A DNA stretch of 64,000 nucleotides from Diphasiastrum complanatum. Its lineage: Eukaryota; Streptophyta; Lycopodiopsida; Lycopodiales; Lycopodiaceae. Position numbers and translations under genes: made by a program. Shown here piece after piece: positions 11,272 to 23,397 of this stretch (the stretch's first letter is position 1; every line of letters begins with the position of its first letter). The stretch spans positions 28,030,845 through 28,094,844 of the forward strand of contig CM055095.1 of the NCBI GenBank assembly GCA_029204225.1. The letters are read 5' to 3'. The notes below the pieces were generated by a model. That model saw nothing but the letters and a program-made list of their open reading frames with translations, was not told where the DNA came from and made no database searches.

Positions 11272-13353
11272 CTACAAGATACCATCAAAACTTGATGAAT
11301 TGGCCATGAATGAGTGACATAATGAACCTCCAATAGCTTCATTTCCATCAACAAAACCAGCCAAGAATGATAGTACAAATCCAACATCAAAACAATGCTC
11401 ACCAATGTAGCTAGTTTTACCATATCTTGACAATTTGCACACATCCACACTCCTATTGCACAACAAATTGGCACACAACAAAGCTTGATCCTGAAATGGT
11501 TTGTCAAGATTAGCACTTAACCTCATAGATTTAGCACTTTCACATAAAGTCCTATTCTTCCTTTCAGCCACTCCATTTTGTTGTCGGGTCCTTGATGTTG
11601 TATACTCCCTCTTGATCCCATGCTCATCACAAAAGGCCTTGAACTTGTTAGATATGTACTCACCACCATTGTCACCTCTCAAGCGCTTGATCTTTGTGGA
11701 AAATTGGTTTTCCCTTGCATTCTTGAACTTGACAAAGACATCATACAATTCATCCTTGCTCTTTAGTTGATAGATCCAACAAAATCTACTAAAATCATCA
11801 ATACATACATCTTAGCTCCACTATTGAAAATTGTAGTAAATCCATGAATATCTGAATGTACAAGTTGAAAAGGATTTGTAGATCTAAAAATAGATCTAAT
11901 ATAATGTAGTTTATGTGACTTAGACAAAGCATAAGACTCACAAACATGCTTGACATTACTTAAGGAACTTGGAAGACCAATCACAACCTTCTTCCTTGCC
12001 ATTACCTCCAATGACTTGAAGTTGAGGTGTCCCATGCTTTTGTGCCAAACCTCTTGAATAGAAATTTTCTTCCTTGCAACACATCCAACTTGGTTAGCAA
12101 TAACACAAGCATCTAGTTTGAACAACTTCCCTTGCCTTTTACCTTTTCCAATCAAGACATCCTTCCTCTTGATCAAACAAGCATCTCCATCAAACTCCAC
12201 CTTGAGGCCTTTACTTAGCATTTGTCTCACACTAAGTAAATTCTTGGTAATAGATGGAATAGACAAGACATCCTCCAAATGAACATTCCTATTTGTAGAG
12301 AGAGAAATAGGAATTGTGCCAATCCCTTTGATTGCACACTCACCATCATTGGTCGTGTAGATCACCCTCTTGTCATCTCCATATGCCAACAAAGAAGTGA
12401 AGTACACTTTGTAAAAGGTCATGTGTGAACTTGCTCTACTATTAGTCCACCAAGGATCTAGATCTCCATCATTAGCAAGCATACTTGAAGACATCACAAA
12501 AGCATCATCATTTGCATCTTGAACATCCAAACCATCCTCATCAAGAGTTGGATTACCTTGCTTGTCTCCTTGATCTCTCTTCTTCTTGTAGCACTCACTT
12601 GCAAAGTGTCCTTTGATGCCACAATAGAAGCACTTGAGCTTTGATCTATCTTTCTTTTTGCCACTTGAAGAAACATTCACTTGATCTTGCCCTTTAGACC
12701 ACTTACTTTTGGTTTTGCCCTTGAGTTTGCCCTTTGTGAACATAGCATCATCTTGAAGTGTCGATGTAGATCCACCTCTTGCTTGAAGCCTATATTCCTC
12801 ATTGATCAGGATCCCTTGAAGATCCATCAAACTTGGAAAAGTCTTTTGAATAGCAATACTTTGAACAATGTTATCATGAGCATCCAACAAGCCATTAAGA
12901 ATCACTTGAATAAGCTCTCCTTCCTTAATGCTTTCATCTATGCAAGCTAACTCATCATTCAATGCTTTCATTCTCAAAACAAAAGTACTTGGACTTTCTT
13001 CATTCTTTTGCAAACAAGAAAAGATTTGCCTTCTTAGAGTCAACACTCTAGAAGTAGACTTGGATTCATAAAGCTTCTTCAATGAATTCCAAGGTTCCAA
13101 AGATGATGTGCACTTACCAACTTCCTTGAGAAGTTCATTAGTAACATTCATCTTTATCATGTGTAGAGCCTTCTTGGCCCTCTTGTCATACCCCACTTGA
13201 TCTTGTTGTGTTGATGGTCTCTCCTCCAAACCTACAAATATCCAAAACATCATTCATCTCAAGAAGTGACTCCATCCTCACTTTCCACAATGAATAGTTA
13301 CTTGAGGTAAGCCTATCATTGGCTTCCAACATGACTCCAATTGAGGTTGCCAT
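11272..13353 (-). pseudogene. Copia gag-protease-integrase relic
   Basis: The gag start is at 13353, with a frameshift near 13245. The long open part (13253-11763, 496 codons) holds a zinc knuckle CFYCGIKGHFASEC, a protease site that reads NSRA where DSGA is expected (catalytic Asp and Gly both changed), and an integrase zinc domain in which the last Cys pair reads CESY, losing one Cys. A second frameshift near 11770 leads into 11748-11272, which keeps the integrase core RGDNGGEY and QQNGVAERKNR and then diverges after CNRSVDV. The lost protease and zinc residues show that decay came without selection. Confidence 0.9.
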
Positions 13354-13914
13354 GTAGCAATGACCTGATCTTCTCTTTCAACCTTCTTCAATGCACAAAG
13401 AACTCCTTTGAGAATGCTTTCAATAGAAATCACCAAGATTTGAAACTATCTCACAAATTCTCTTCTAGCACTTATCCAAAAAAATCAACACATAGAATCA
13501 TGGAATCTTGATCAACCTATGATCTATCCTCAATCTAATGACTTTTTCCACTTCCTAATATTGAAACACACTCAAATAAAGTCCAACAACCTCACTATCT
13601 AGAGATCCAATCAAAAATAGGCTTTTGACAAAGTCACAAAAAATTGACTATTCCAAATCTACATGCAAATGCTAAGTTGATATGCAATCTATAAGACACC
13701 ACTATCCAAAAATCGGCCAAATCCAATATGTGAATTCAAAAATTGGAATTGATCAAGTATATTGACCTATATAGTGTTTTGATCTACAAAAGATCCAATC
13801 TACAAAAGCAAAAACTCGATTTTGGTGTAGAATCCTCTCTAGCATGCTCTAGACTTGATATCTTCACCAAATCATTGATAGATCTGATTTCCTCCTTCAT
13901 AACCTGAAACACAA
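13354..13914 (-). other. 5' leader of the decayed copia
   Basis: Non-coding leader between primer-binding site and gag. A piece of it, around GATCTACAAAAGATCCAATC (about 13780-13800), recurs at about 28022-28045, showing that leader fragments are scattered in the window. Confidence 0.6.
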
Positions 13915-13926
13915 GCTCTGATACCA
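13915..13926 (-). promoter_or_regulatory. Primer-binding site, initiator tRNA-Met
   Basis: Plus strand GCTCTGATACCA, the reverse complement of TGGTATCAGAGC, directly next to the 5' LTR start at 13927. Confidence 0.9.
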
Positions 13927-14413
13927 TGTGAAAGATTTCAGATCCTTAAAATCCAATCTACTTGAATGATCTCTGGTTAGAAAGAAAAATACACTACCAA
14001 TTTCACCAATGTAGAAAAATCAGCATCTACACACAATTTGAGATGCAAGCACCAATAGAACTTGATCAACCTTGAATGAAATGAAAAAGTACTGTTGTGT
14101 CTGTACAAAACCAGCAAGCAACTGTATTTCATACGTGTGGTTCCAAAAATAGCAAATATAGATCATTCTACACATAGAATCAATCACCAAGATAGTGCAC
14201 CAATGGATAGTAGAACCCAAGAGAACCAAGTATAAGCATGAAATGAGATAGAGAAGAGAGAATATTGCTCTCTCCCCGAGTTACATCCTTTTATGACAGG
14301 TCCAAACGCTGTTTGGCCACTTGGATTTCCCACCAAAATGCTAACCCAACTAATTTTGGTTCTAGATTCAATGTACCCAACTATTCAAATTTGAATCTAC
14401 TCAAACTCGCATT
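13927..14413 (-). repeat. Truncated 5' LTR of the decayed copia
   Basis: It starts TGTGAAAGATTTCAGATCC and follows the 3' LTR, without the 247-bp expansion, until CTCGCATT at about 14413. There similarity stops and gag-like sequence of another element begins. About 160 bp of the outer LTR is missing. Confidence 0.85.
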
Positions 14414-14650
14414 AAGATGCTAACTCTTTCATAACAGATCTGATCCTTTTGGGCAGTCCGACATGATATTTTGCCATGATGATCTGTTGGGGAATCGGGG
14501 GATCACAATCCTTCACTAGATGATAGATATGATAGGTGTAGTCTCAGATTGTTTCATCAGGAAACTTTTTTAATTTCGATAATCCTACAAGGGCGGTCAC
14601 CATAGTTCAACACTAGAATGTCGCAAAGTAACTAGTTGGTGAATTGCTTC
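14414..14650 (-). pseudogene. gag-like fragment of another LTR element
   Basis: The minus strand reads KLKKFPDETI, a TGA, then DYTYHIYHLVKDCDPPIPQQ and AKYHVGLPKRIRSVMKEL. The pattern of a W/Y-rich helix, a basic linker and FxxGLP is typical of Ty3/gypsy-like gag. It has internal stops. It directly abuts the truncated copia LTR, so the copia either inserted into it or was joined to it by deletion. Confidence 0.45.
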
Positions 14651-14681
14651 AAGGTTTGCTCAATGACTCTGGTGTTCCAAA

Positions 14682-14752
14682 TTTTTTTTTTTTTTGTGGG
14701 GGGGGGGGGGGGGAAATGAAGAAGAATAAGAAGAAAAAGAAGAAGAAGAGAA
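14682..14752. repeat. (T)14 then (G)16 tract followed by purine run
   Basis: Fourteen T (14682-14695), GT, then sixteen G (14698-14713), then a GAA/AAG-rich purine stretch to about 14752. The G-run could form a quadruplex or reflect an assembly artefact. The open frames over it are low-complexity artefacts. Confidence 0.8.
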
Positions 14753-15114
14753 GAGAATTGGTAAACAATGGATCATTATGGATGAGAATAGAGACAGAAA
14801 TGGATTTATCTAGCACAGATGGAGATAGAAGATGGAATAGAGATGTGACAAAAGAATGATGGATGGATAGTGGTCGATGTGGAGGGAAATAATCGGCTTT
14901 CATTCACTTGATTTAGTCCAGGGATGTTGGATCTTGATGGATAATGTGATTGCAACCTAGATTTGACAAGATCTAATAGTGTGATTTTAGCCCTTTTCCT
15001 TGGTTTTTTGTGGTTTTTTTTTCTTTATAAGATTTCTTCAAATATGAGTGAATCTAACCTTCAAACTTCCTACAATAGCTATATCTAGACCATCTCTAGA
15101 CAATGTGAGTTCTG

Positions 15115-16110
15115 CAAGAGTTCTTGATGGACAGATCTGTTAGGATCTTGAAAAAACTCACTTTTTGGGCACTTTTCAGTACTTTTTCTTAGATATTTCT
15201 AGATATGTCCATTGGATCTTCACAAAATTTTTACAATAGCTAGAAATAGGTTAGATCTTACTACGCAACTCTTTTCAAGAGTTACTTCTAAGCAGATCTC
15301 AAAAAATCATGAAAAAATGCATTGTTTTGGTGTTTTTTAGCAAAATTTTCAGATTTTCTAGGAGCTAACCCTCGCATACTGTTATGTGCTTGTATGAAAG
15401 TCAGATTCAATTGCTCACCCAGCTTCAAGAGTTACTTCCCAAGGAAACTCAAAAAATATTGAAAAATGTGCATTGTTTTGGTGTTTTTTTGCAAAATTTT
15501 AAGATTTTCAGGGAACTAACCCTTGCAGACTGGTATGTGCTTGTATTTAAGTCATATTTACCTACTCATCAAGCTGCAAGAGCTACTTCCCAAGGAAACT
15601 CAAAAAAGTCTTGAAAAAAGTGCATTTTTTTTGTTTCTTTTTAAAAAAATTTAAGATTTTCTGGGAGCTAAACCTCACAGACTAGTATGCACTTGTATCT
15701 GAGTTAGATTCATCTTCTCACCTGAAAGAGTTACTTCCCAAGGAAACTCAAAAAATCTAGATAAAGGGGCATTTTTTGGGGGTTTTTTTTGCAAAATTTT
15801 AAGATTTGCTGGGAACAAATCCTTGCAGACTGGTATGCACTTGTATCTAAGTCAGATTCATATGCTCACCAGGCTAAAAGAGTTAATTCCCAAGAAAACT
15901 CAAAAACTCTTGAAAAAAGTGCATTTTTTTGGGGTTTTTTTTGTCTAAATTTTGAAATTTTCTGGAAGCCAATCTTCACAGGCTAGTATGTGCTTCTATC
16001 TGAGTCAGATCCACTTGTTGACCAAGCTGCAAGAGTTACTTCCCAGGAAAACTCAAAACTTTGTTGTCTAAGAAGGTTCAAGGCCACTTTTTGCTCTTGG
16101 GAACCTTCAC
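15115..16110. repeat. Tandem array, ~151-bp monomer, six to seven copies
   Basis: The phrase AAGAGTTACTTCCCAAGGAA or close variants starts at 15277, 15427, 15578, 15726, 15878 and 16031, spacings of 148-153 bp. A weaker copy lies near 15115. Each unit also has CTCAAAAA..TGAAAAA, a TTTTTGG run and a GCAGACTGGTATG..CTTGTAT block. The monomer length is not a multiple of three. The open frames 15384-15614 and 15789-15986 are readings of this array. Confidence 0.85.
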
Positions 16111-16640
16111 AGGGGCACTTTTTTTGGGATGTAACTCTTGCAGACTTCTTTGTGTCCTTGTCTTAGTGAGATGGAACTTCAAAGAGCTCTGCAAAGGTTA
16201 GTTTTACGTTTTGAATTTTTATTTTTATTTTTACAAGGCATTTTTTAATTTTTATGGGTTTTTCTCTATTTTTTCAAAATCTATTGGGAAAAAACCTTCG
16301 CAGGCGTCTATGCAGGTCTGGGACAGTACCCTGGAGCTGTTGCCAGTCATGCAAAGGTTCATGCTCACTGGTTTTAGAGAAATCAAAATTTGATGGGATT
16401 TTGGCTCTCTTTTTCCTTCCAAAAATAGATTTTGAATCTTTTTTCTAATTTTTATGGATTTTATGGATTAACAAAGGGATTGGGCGCTTGGATCTGATCC
16501 TCCCACATGACAATCTCTCCCTACAACTCTTCCAAACAAAAAATCAACACAAAAATGACAAAATTTAAAAAAAAAACGACAAAACTAACACTAACTCACA
16601 CTAATCTAATCCCAAAAATTTTGATTTTTTAGGTGAAAAA
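16111..16640. other. T-rich spacer
   Basis: Poly-T-rich sequence continuing from the tandem array. No gene, motif or element end could be identified. Confidence 0.3.
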
Positions 16641-18059
<1,419 letters not shown>

Positions 18060-18362
18060 CTCCTCAAAAATCTAGCTTGATGGAAAACATGATGATCTTG
18101 AATTTGACTCCATGGGCTGAATTGGTCTTTGCTGGTTCAAAAGGTGTAAAGATCAGCCAATGAGCTTGATGTTGATCTGAAATCACCATATCCATGATAG
18201 TGCTTCTTTGATGTTGGTATCTTTGATGAGCTTGAGAGCTTTGCACCATCCTAGCACCTCCAAAATTGATCCCTTCCAAATTTCATGTAGATGCTTGACC
18301 ATGAGGCTTGCTCCTTCTTCATGTGCATGCTCCTCCATGAGAAAATAAAGACTTCTTTTTTA

Positions 18363-19115
18363 TTAAATAGGATCACACAGATCTAACATCATGTTACCAT
18401 GATCTAGAGAATTAGACTCATCCAAATTGGCAAGACTATGCATGCTATAATACCAAAGTGTTTGCATCATATCTTCATGCTTGTTTACCATGCTAATCTC
18501 AGATCCAATGAGGCTAAATACTTCATTATGGAGATAAGTGTCTTTAGAAGATGATTCACTTACTCTCATAAAGAGTTTACAATTTGCCTCAATACAAATT
18601 CTCAAACTATGAGTGAACAAATCACTTTTGCTCTTACATGACTTAAGAGCATACATTTGATGAAAATACCATTTGCTTTCTAATTGATTTAAAATCAATT
18701 TCAATCTTTTAAGAACATCATCTATGTTCTTAAGAGAGACTTCATACTCAACTAGTATGGTTTTGCTCCAATTTTGAGATGCAATGATCTCATTAAAGCA
18801 AATTGATTTATCAAATGACATAAGAGAAGTAAGTATGAGATGTATACCACATGAGATATGCTCCTCTTTCCCTTGAAATGTGAGCCACATGGACTCAACC
18901 ATATTTCTTGAGTTTCTTTTTGGAATCACAATTTGAGGAGGTCTCTTCTCCTCAATCCTTGGCACACTTGAACCTTGAGAAGGATTCTCCTCCTCAATCC
19001 TTGGCACATTTGAACCTTGAGATGACTCCTTAAGATCCTCTTCATGGTGCTCCTTTTTTATGGAAATCCAAGACCTCCATGTCTCATAATGATCACAAGA
19101 AGTATGGCCATTCAA
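18363..19115 (-). CDS. Unknown 250-codon ORF inside the family C element
   Basis: An intact reading frame in the sense direction of the flanking LTR, about 300 bp inside it. It has no gag, protease, integrase or RT motif. Visible features are a doubled SQGSxVPRIEE motif near residues 32-57, a basic stretch (IPKRNSRN), and a long hydrophilic, probably helical remainder. The place between polypurine tract and lost pol is where some LTR elements carry extra or captured genes. It could be a captured host fragment or chance coding. I do not recognise it. Confidence 0.35.
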   Translation of the reverse strand: MNGHTSCDHYETWRSWISIKKEHHEEDLKESSQGSNVPRIEEENPSQGSSVPRIEEKRPPQIVIPKRNSRNMVESMWLTFQGKEEHISCGIHLILTSLMSFDKSICFNEIIASQNWSKTILVEYEVSLKNIDDVLKRLKLILNQLESKWYFHQMYALKSCKSKSDLFTHSLRICIEANCKLFMRVSESSSKDTYLHNEVFSLIGSEISMVNKHEDMMQTLWYYSMHSLANLDESNSLDHGNMMLDLCDPI

Positions 19116-19569
19116 TATGCACTTTCTATGATTATCAAGATTACTTATGCTAGAAACATAAGACCAAAAATCACCACAACCCGAAATGAAATTTTGGCAA
19201 CTATAAATAGCAGTATTGGAGTGGAGAGCATATCATTGTATTCTCATTTTATATGGATAATTCATCTCTTGAGTTTCTATGTCCATCTCATGTGTTTATC
19301 TCTTGATATCTTGATTTTATGTGTAGAATGTTGATTTTATGGTAGATATAGGTTCCACACATGTGAAGAACACCCTGTTGTTGTTGTTGTATGGACAAGG
19401 ATAGTACCATATTGTATTTTCATGTTCATGATCAGATCTTAGTGATTTATGCAATTCTAGCATGATAATCTTTGATGAATTCTATCTTGTAACTAAATCT
19501 AGATGGGCACACCAAATTGGCCCATGATCTAAGATCCATCAGTTGTGTTTTGGATCTGTAATTTTTACA
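19116..19569 (+). mobile_element. 3' part of a forward copia LTR
   Basis: The segment ends GTAATTTTTACA directly before a primer-binding site at 19570. Parts (TTCCACACATGTGAA, GTTGTATGGACAA) match the reverse complement of the 9.8 kb family LTR, so it is a relative in opposite orientation. The upstream part of the LTR is missing, replaced by the family C internal region. CTATAAATAG at 19201-19210 is a good TATA box. Confidence 0.65.
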
Positions 19570-19581
19570 TGGTATCAGAGT
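19570..19581 (+). promoter_or_regulatory. Primer-binding site, initiator tRNA-Met (last base changed)
   Basis: TGGTATCAGAGT, one mismatch to TGGTATCAGAGC, directly after the LTR end. Confidence 0.75.
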
Positions 19582-20165
19582 AGGTTGCAGGCCAAAGTTG
19601 GTGGTTATGCCAAATCTAGAGGTGGATATGAGGGCGCCATAAATTCTATGTGGATTTGGAGGTGTTGCTAGATCACATCTTGCATTTTCAAAGATAAAAG
19701 TGGCAATCATCATTTTAGATCAAATCACTTGTGGATGGCCGATTTTTGAAACCACTCACTAGAATGTGGAGACAAGAATTGCTCGTGATAGATTCTATTA
19801 GATGAGATATCTAGATTCTAGCTTTTGCATCTAGATTTTGCTTGATTTAATATTTTGCATTTTTGGTGAAACCCTACATTTGATAGGATCTCTTGATTTT
19901 AAGTTGATGGAAAATTTTAAGAGTGTGTTTCAATCTTAAATGTTGGCAAAAGTTCATCATATTGTGTTCAGATCTATTGTGATCAAGAAATCAAGATTCT
20001 AGTGCTAGGATTTGCTAGAAAGAGAAAAAGGAGAGGCTAGATTGTTTTCATATCTTTGTGATTTCTTCTTGAGTTTTATTTGTTGATTCTCAAGGGAGTT
20101 CTAAGTGCATTGGAACAGGTTCAAAGAGAAGATCAGATCCATTAGAGGAGTTTCGAACACCAAAA
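19582..20165 (+). other. Leader remnant of the forward copia element
   Basis: Non-coding sequence of leader type. No gag follows; similarity to retroelements ends by about 20165, where low-copy-looking sequence begins, so the element is truncated. Confidence 0.45.
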
Positions 20166-20552
20166 GGGTCTTTTGTCAAGATGTTGTTTTTGAATTTTCA
20201 ACTATTTGACGTACACTTGGTCCAGTTATAAATTTACACCTGTGAAAGACCGTAACGTTGTTTGCCGGTCGATTTCTTTTTTGGAACTTTTTGGTCATAT
20301 GTTTATACAATTCAAAACTCCCGCCAACCAGGGTCCTGACTTGTAATTGGACCATAATTGTTATTTGTGAGTTTCCTGAGTACTTGGGACCTAACACTTG
20401 TGGTTAAAGTAAGTTTATTTTAATATAACCGTAGTTAGAGTAACATATATGATTTTCAAAAGCCCGCCAACATTTAATACTAAGTTGGCTATTTATTTTC
20501 ATACTGATTCAACTACATTTTGGTTCAAACTCTGTTGTTCATCTTCCTTTAG

Positions 20553-21730
20553 CTTTGCAACGGCTTCCGGAAGCTGTAGACCACGAAGCAATATTGTTTC
20601 AAAATCTGTTTATAATGAAAGACTCTGATGGCTCTTGGATACCACGTATCTATAGAAAATTTCACTGGGTTCTCATGCATCCCTCATCAAGAGGTGTTTT
20701 TGGTAAAAAGAGAAAATCAAATATGGATTATAGGAATTTTTGGAAATGTAGAATTTTAGACTTCAAAGTTTCACCCGGTGGTCGATCCATTTCAAAGGTC
20801 TTGATTCAACATGTCTACATGCATAAGGAAATTAGAGTGGAAGGCATAAGTTCGAATGACAAACTCAAATGCAATTGTAAGCTTTGGAGATTTTTTTGCT
20901 TTGAGCTTTGCATTAATCATTTAGATGTGTATTTGAGTATTTAAATGACATATGGTTTTATGGATTTGTGCAGATTTGTATCCATCAAGCATAATCGAAT
21001 GGCAACCTATACAATCCCTTGTGGGCATCATGGACGTTATTCATTCTGATATTGGTCTTCTGCAATACAAGAACTGCTCCACAAGATCGCTTTTGGGTTC
21101 TTGTATTTTCTTCTATGATTCATTTTACACACCATCCAGTTTAGGTGGAAAATTAGAGACGATATCATTACCCTCTTTCTCAAGCGAAGAATGGATTCCT
21201 CCAGATTCCACCATAGCAAAGAGCTTTTGATCAAGGTTTTTTATGGACATTCAAACTGTATGAAATGTAGCATAGGTTCAAAAAACAATAGATTGCACTA
21301 GTTTCTACCTTTTTCAATATTTGTAGATTTTTTTGTTGAATGTAATATTCATAGAACAGTGACAATGTTTATTTGTAGTGATTTAACAGACACTATGTTA
21401 TCAAGTCTCCTTGATGATCATTGGGATAAAAAGAGTAATGGAAATATCGAGTGCATAGTTAATAGATCGTCAATGAAATTTAGATATCTTATAGAAAAAC
21501 AAGTGCTTTCTTTAACATTTTATTATAGAAGATGGTCCAAAGTTGGTAATGGGTGGAAAGCATTGGATCAAGATTTTACAGTGAATTATCAAGATCAAAT
21601 AGAAATCCAAGTGAGGCAAAATAATTCTACTCTTACAAAAATTGAGGTGGAAGAAGATTGGACACTCAATCACATTCAATCAAAGCTTACATTGCTGCAA
21701 TATGATATTCCTAAACACTTCTGTTTTTGA
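20553..21730 (+). CDS. Gene A: multi-exon gene of unknown function, possibly decayed
   Basis: Exon 1 (20553-20876) is preceded by a CTTCCTTTAG acceptor and ends at GTAAGC; it includes LQRLPEAVDHEAILFQNLF and RNFWKCRILDFKVSPGG. Exon 2 starts after a TTTGTGCAG acceptor (20974) and joins in frame. It reads YPSSIIEWQPIQSLVG onward to a TGA at 21228-21230. A further open stretch after an ATTTGTAG acceptor (about 21379-21730) reads WSKVGNGWKALDQDF and ends KLTLLQYDIPKHFCF. That tail faintly resembles a ubiquitin-like strand-helix pattern (speculative). An upstream exon should exist; a GTAAGT donor sits at 20409. The TGA before the last exon means either the gene ends there or it is broken. Family not recognised. 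Confidence 0.45.
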
Positions 21731-22458
21731 GTCAATGAGAGATTGGTAGGTGTATGTGTATTTATTTCAATACATATTTGAAATGACTTTCAATGATTTT
21801 ATTTAAACATGTTTCAGTGTTTTCGGTATTGCAATATTTCATTTAACATAATCTCAATGTTGATATTGTTTAACGAGTTTCTTTGATGTACAGTTAAGAC
21901 CAAGACAAGAAAGTCGCATACAGTGCGAGGACTTAAATAGAAGCGTAGAAATTGTTGAAACCGCATAAACATTGGTATGATAGACGAGCAACAACAATGT
22001 ACTTTTTAAAAAAAAAAAAAATACAAAGAAGTCTCAAATGACTTCAAGATTTCATCGAACAATTTGTATTTAGTATTTTGAAATATGTACATTGTTTTTA
22101 AAATCAATATAATATATTCGTGGCATTCAGTAATAGCCCACTTTCTATTTGCCTATCTTCCAATAGAATCCACTTTCAAGGATATGATGTGCACACTCCA
22201 ATGTTTGCTGCCAGAAAATGACAAGCAATGAATTACTAGAATCTATAAGAGTTTCCAAAAAATAAATCTTACAGAAAACAAATATTACAAGAAGAAACTA
22301 TCTTACTTTGAACAATATGGAATGATGAACATTGATGCCTTCTTGCTAGTGTGTCTTAAGAGGCTTCTGGCTTTTCTCTCTTTATTCAACAAATTCCCAA
22401 AGAATGGAGATACAACAAAAATCTCCTTCGTGACTGTATATGTATATTTATGTACATG
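21731..22458. other. Spacer
   Basis: AT-rich, with a poly-A run near 22009-22021. No gene seen. Confidence 0.3.
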
Positions 22459-23397
22459 CTATGCACAAGCGGATTCAACTACTGTGTCTGAGATATATGA
22501 GGTCTTCTCTTTTAGCTCCCTACAATGCGGGTCTTTGATATGCATTGCAAAATTAATATCGTCTATACAAGACATAAACTCTCCTCTGAGATCATCTATT
22601 TTCTTGGCTATATACAAGTCAAAATCAATGTACCTCTTAGAATCAAAAAATGTGTCTTTAGGTTCATTGGGAAGTCTGATGTGCAACTCTTCATTAGTTG
22701 CATCAACATCAAAAACAATCATCTCCACCACTGTATTTAGGTCATCTGCATGTATAGAAGGAGAATCGTGCAGTTGAAGATCAGGGGTTAGGGGAGGACT
22801 CTCAACCAATGGAATTGCGGACATACTAGCCAGATCTTTTCTAATGGGAGGAGGTGAGGGTGAAGAGCTGGGAGACCTGGGCTTGGGTTGCGAATGCTTG
22901 GGTTGTGCTTGCTTTCTCTTTTTTCGAGGTGGGACAGGCCCCCTTTCAAGAGGAACTTGCCTATGTGTGAAGACAAACTTAAAAATGCTGTCATAGGTGT
23001 TTCGAAGCCTCATGACAAGAAGCATGTCCTTGGGCATCAGTGTCACCCTCTTGCCATGAATGGAGCACAACATCGAATCCTCAAATAATTTTGTCTGGAA
23101 GTCCTTGTATGCAGTATGGAGAGCCTCCAATGCAGTGATATTCCACCTCACTACATAGGGCCGATAGGTGGTCATATCTTGTGTAACCTCCCTCACAGCC
23201 TGGTAGAAGGCTACTTTCGGGATCAACACGTGGCCAAATGGATCAGCGACATGTGTTCTCGCACGTATAAGCTCGCACGTGTGGTCATGTGGCCCAATCA
23301 GTACCTGACGTGTGGGACCACACATTTGTATCCGCATGTGTGAAACTTGCACGTGTGTCCATGTGGTCAAATGGTTTGGTGACGTGTGTTTTAGCAT
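22459..23397 (-). CDS. Histone-fold ORF resembling centromeric histone H3 (CENH3), with long C-terminal extension
   Basis: An uninterrupted 312-codon frame. Residues 58-132 (genome 23002-23226) match the H3 histone fold: LIPKVAFYQAVREVTQDM (alpha-N and helix 1), RWNITALEALHTAY (helix 2) and LFEDSMLCSIHGKRVTLMPK (end of helix 2 to helix 3). DSMLC, RVTLM, the initial LIP and the RW before helix 2 are closer to plant CENH3 than to canonical H3. The loop 1 interval is a few residues longer than in either. The canonical N-tail is missing: residues 1-57 are translated from tandem repeat DNA and are His/Thr-rich. After the fold come PPRKKRKQAQPK, a nuclear-localisation-like patch (156-167), a Ser/Pro-rich linker and an acidic ~110-residue tail of unknown type. 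Plant CENH3 normally ends just after the fold and its gene has introns, so this intronless extended form is unusual. The true start may lie at the fold or on another exon. It could be a retrocopy, a captured domain or a diverged functional gene. Confidence 0.6.
   Translation of the reverse strand: MLKHTSPNHLTTWTHVQVSHMRIQMCGPTRQVLIGPHDHTCELIRARTHVADPFGHVLIPKVAFYQAVREVTQDMTTYRPYVVRWNITALEALHTAYKDFQTKLFEDSMLCSIHGKRVTLMPKDMLLVMRLRNTYDSIFKFVFTHRQVPLERGPVPPRKKRKQAQPKHSQPKPRSPSSSPSPPPIRKDLASMSAIPLVESPPLTPDLQLHDSPSIHADDLNTVVEMIVFDVDATNEELHIRLPNEPKDTFFDSKRYIDFDLYIAKKIDDLRGEFMSCIDDINFAMHIKDPHCRELKEKTSYISDTVVESACA

Larger units (their letters stand above)
9799..14413 (-). mobile_element. Decayed Ty1-copia element with truncated 5' LTR
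   Basis: In element orientation the order is 5' LTR (13927-14413, outer end missing), primer-binding site (13915-13926), leader, gag, protease, integrase, RNase H tail, 3' LTR (9799-10695). The reverse transcriptase is absent; the space between the integrase C-terminus and the RNase H tail holds about 450 bp of unrelated DNA. The catalytic and zinc residues are partly lost, so the element is dead. Confidence 0.9.
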
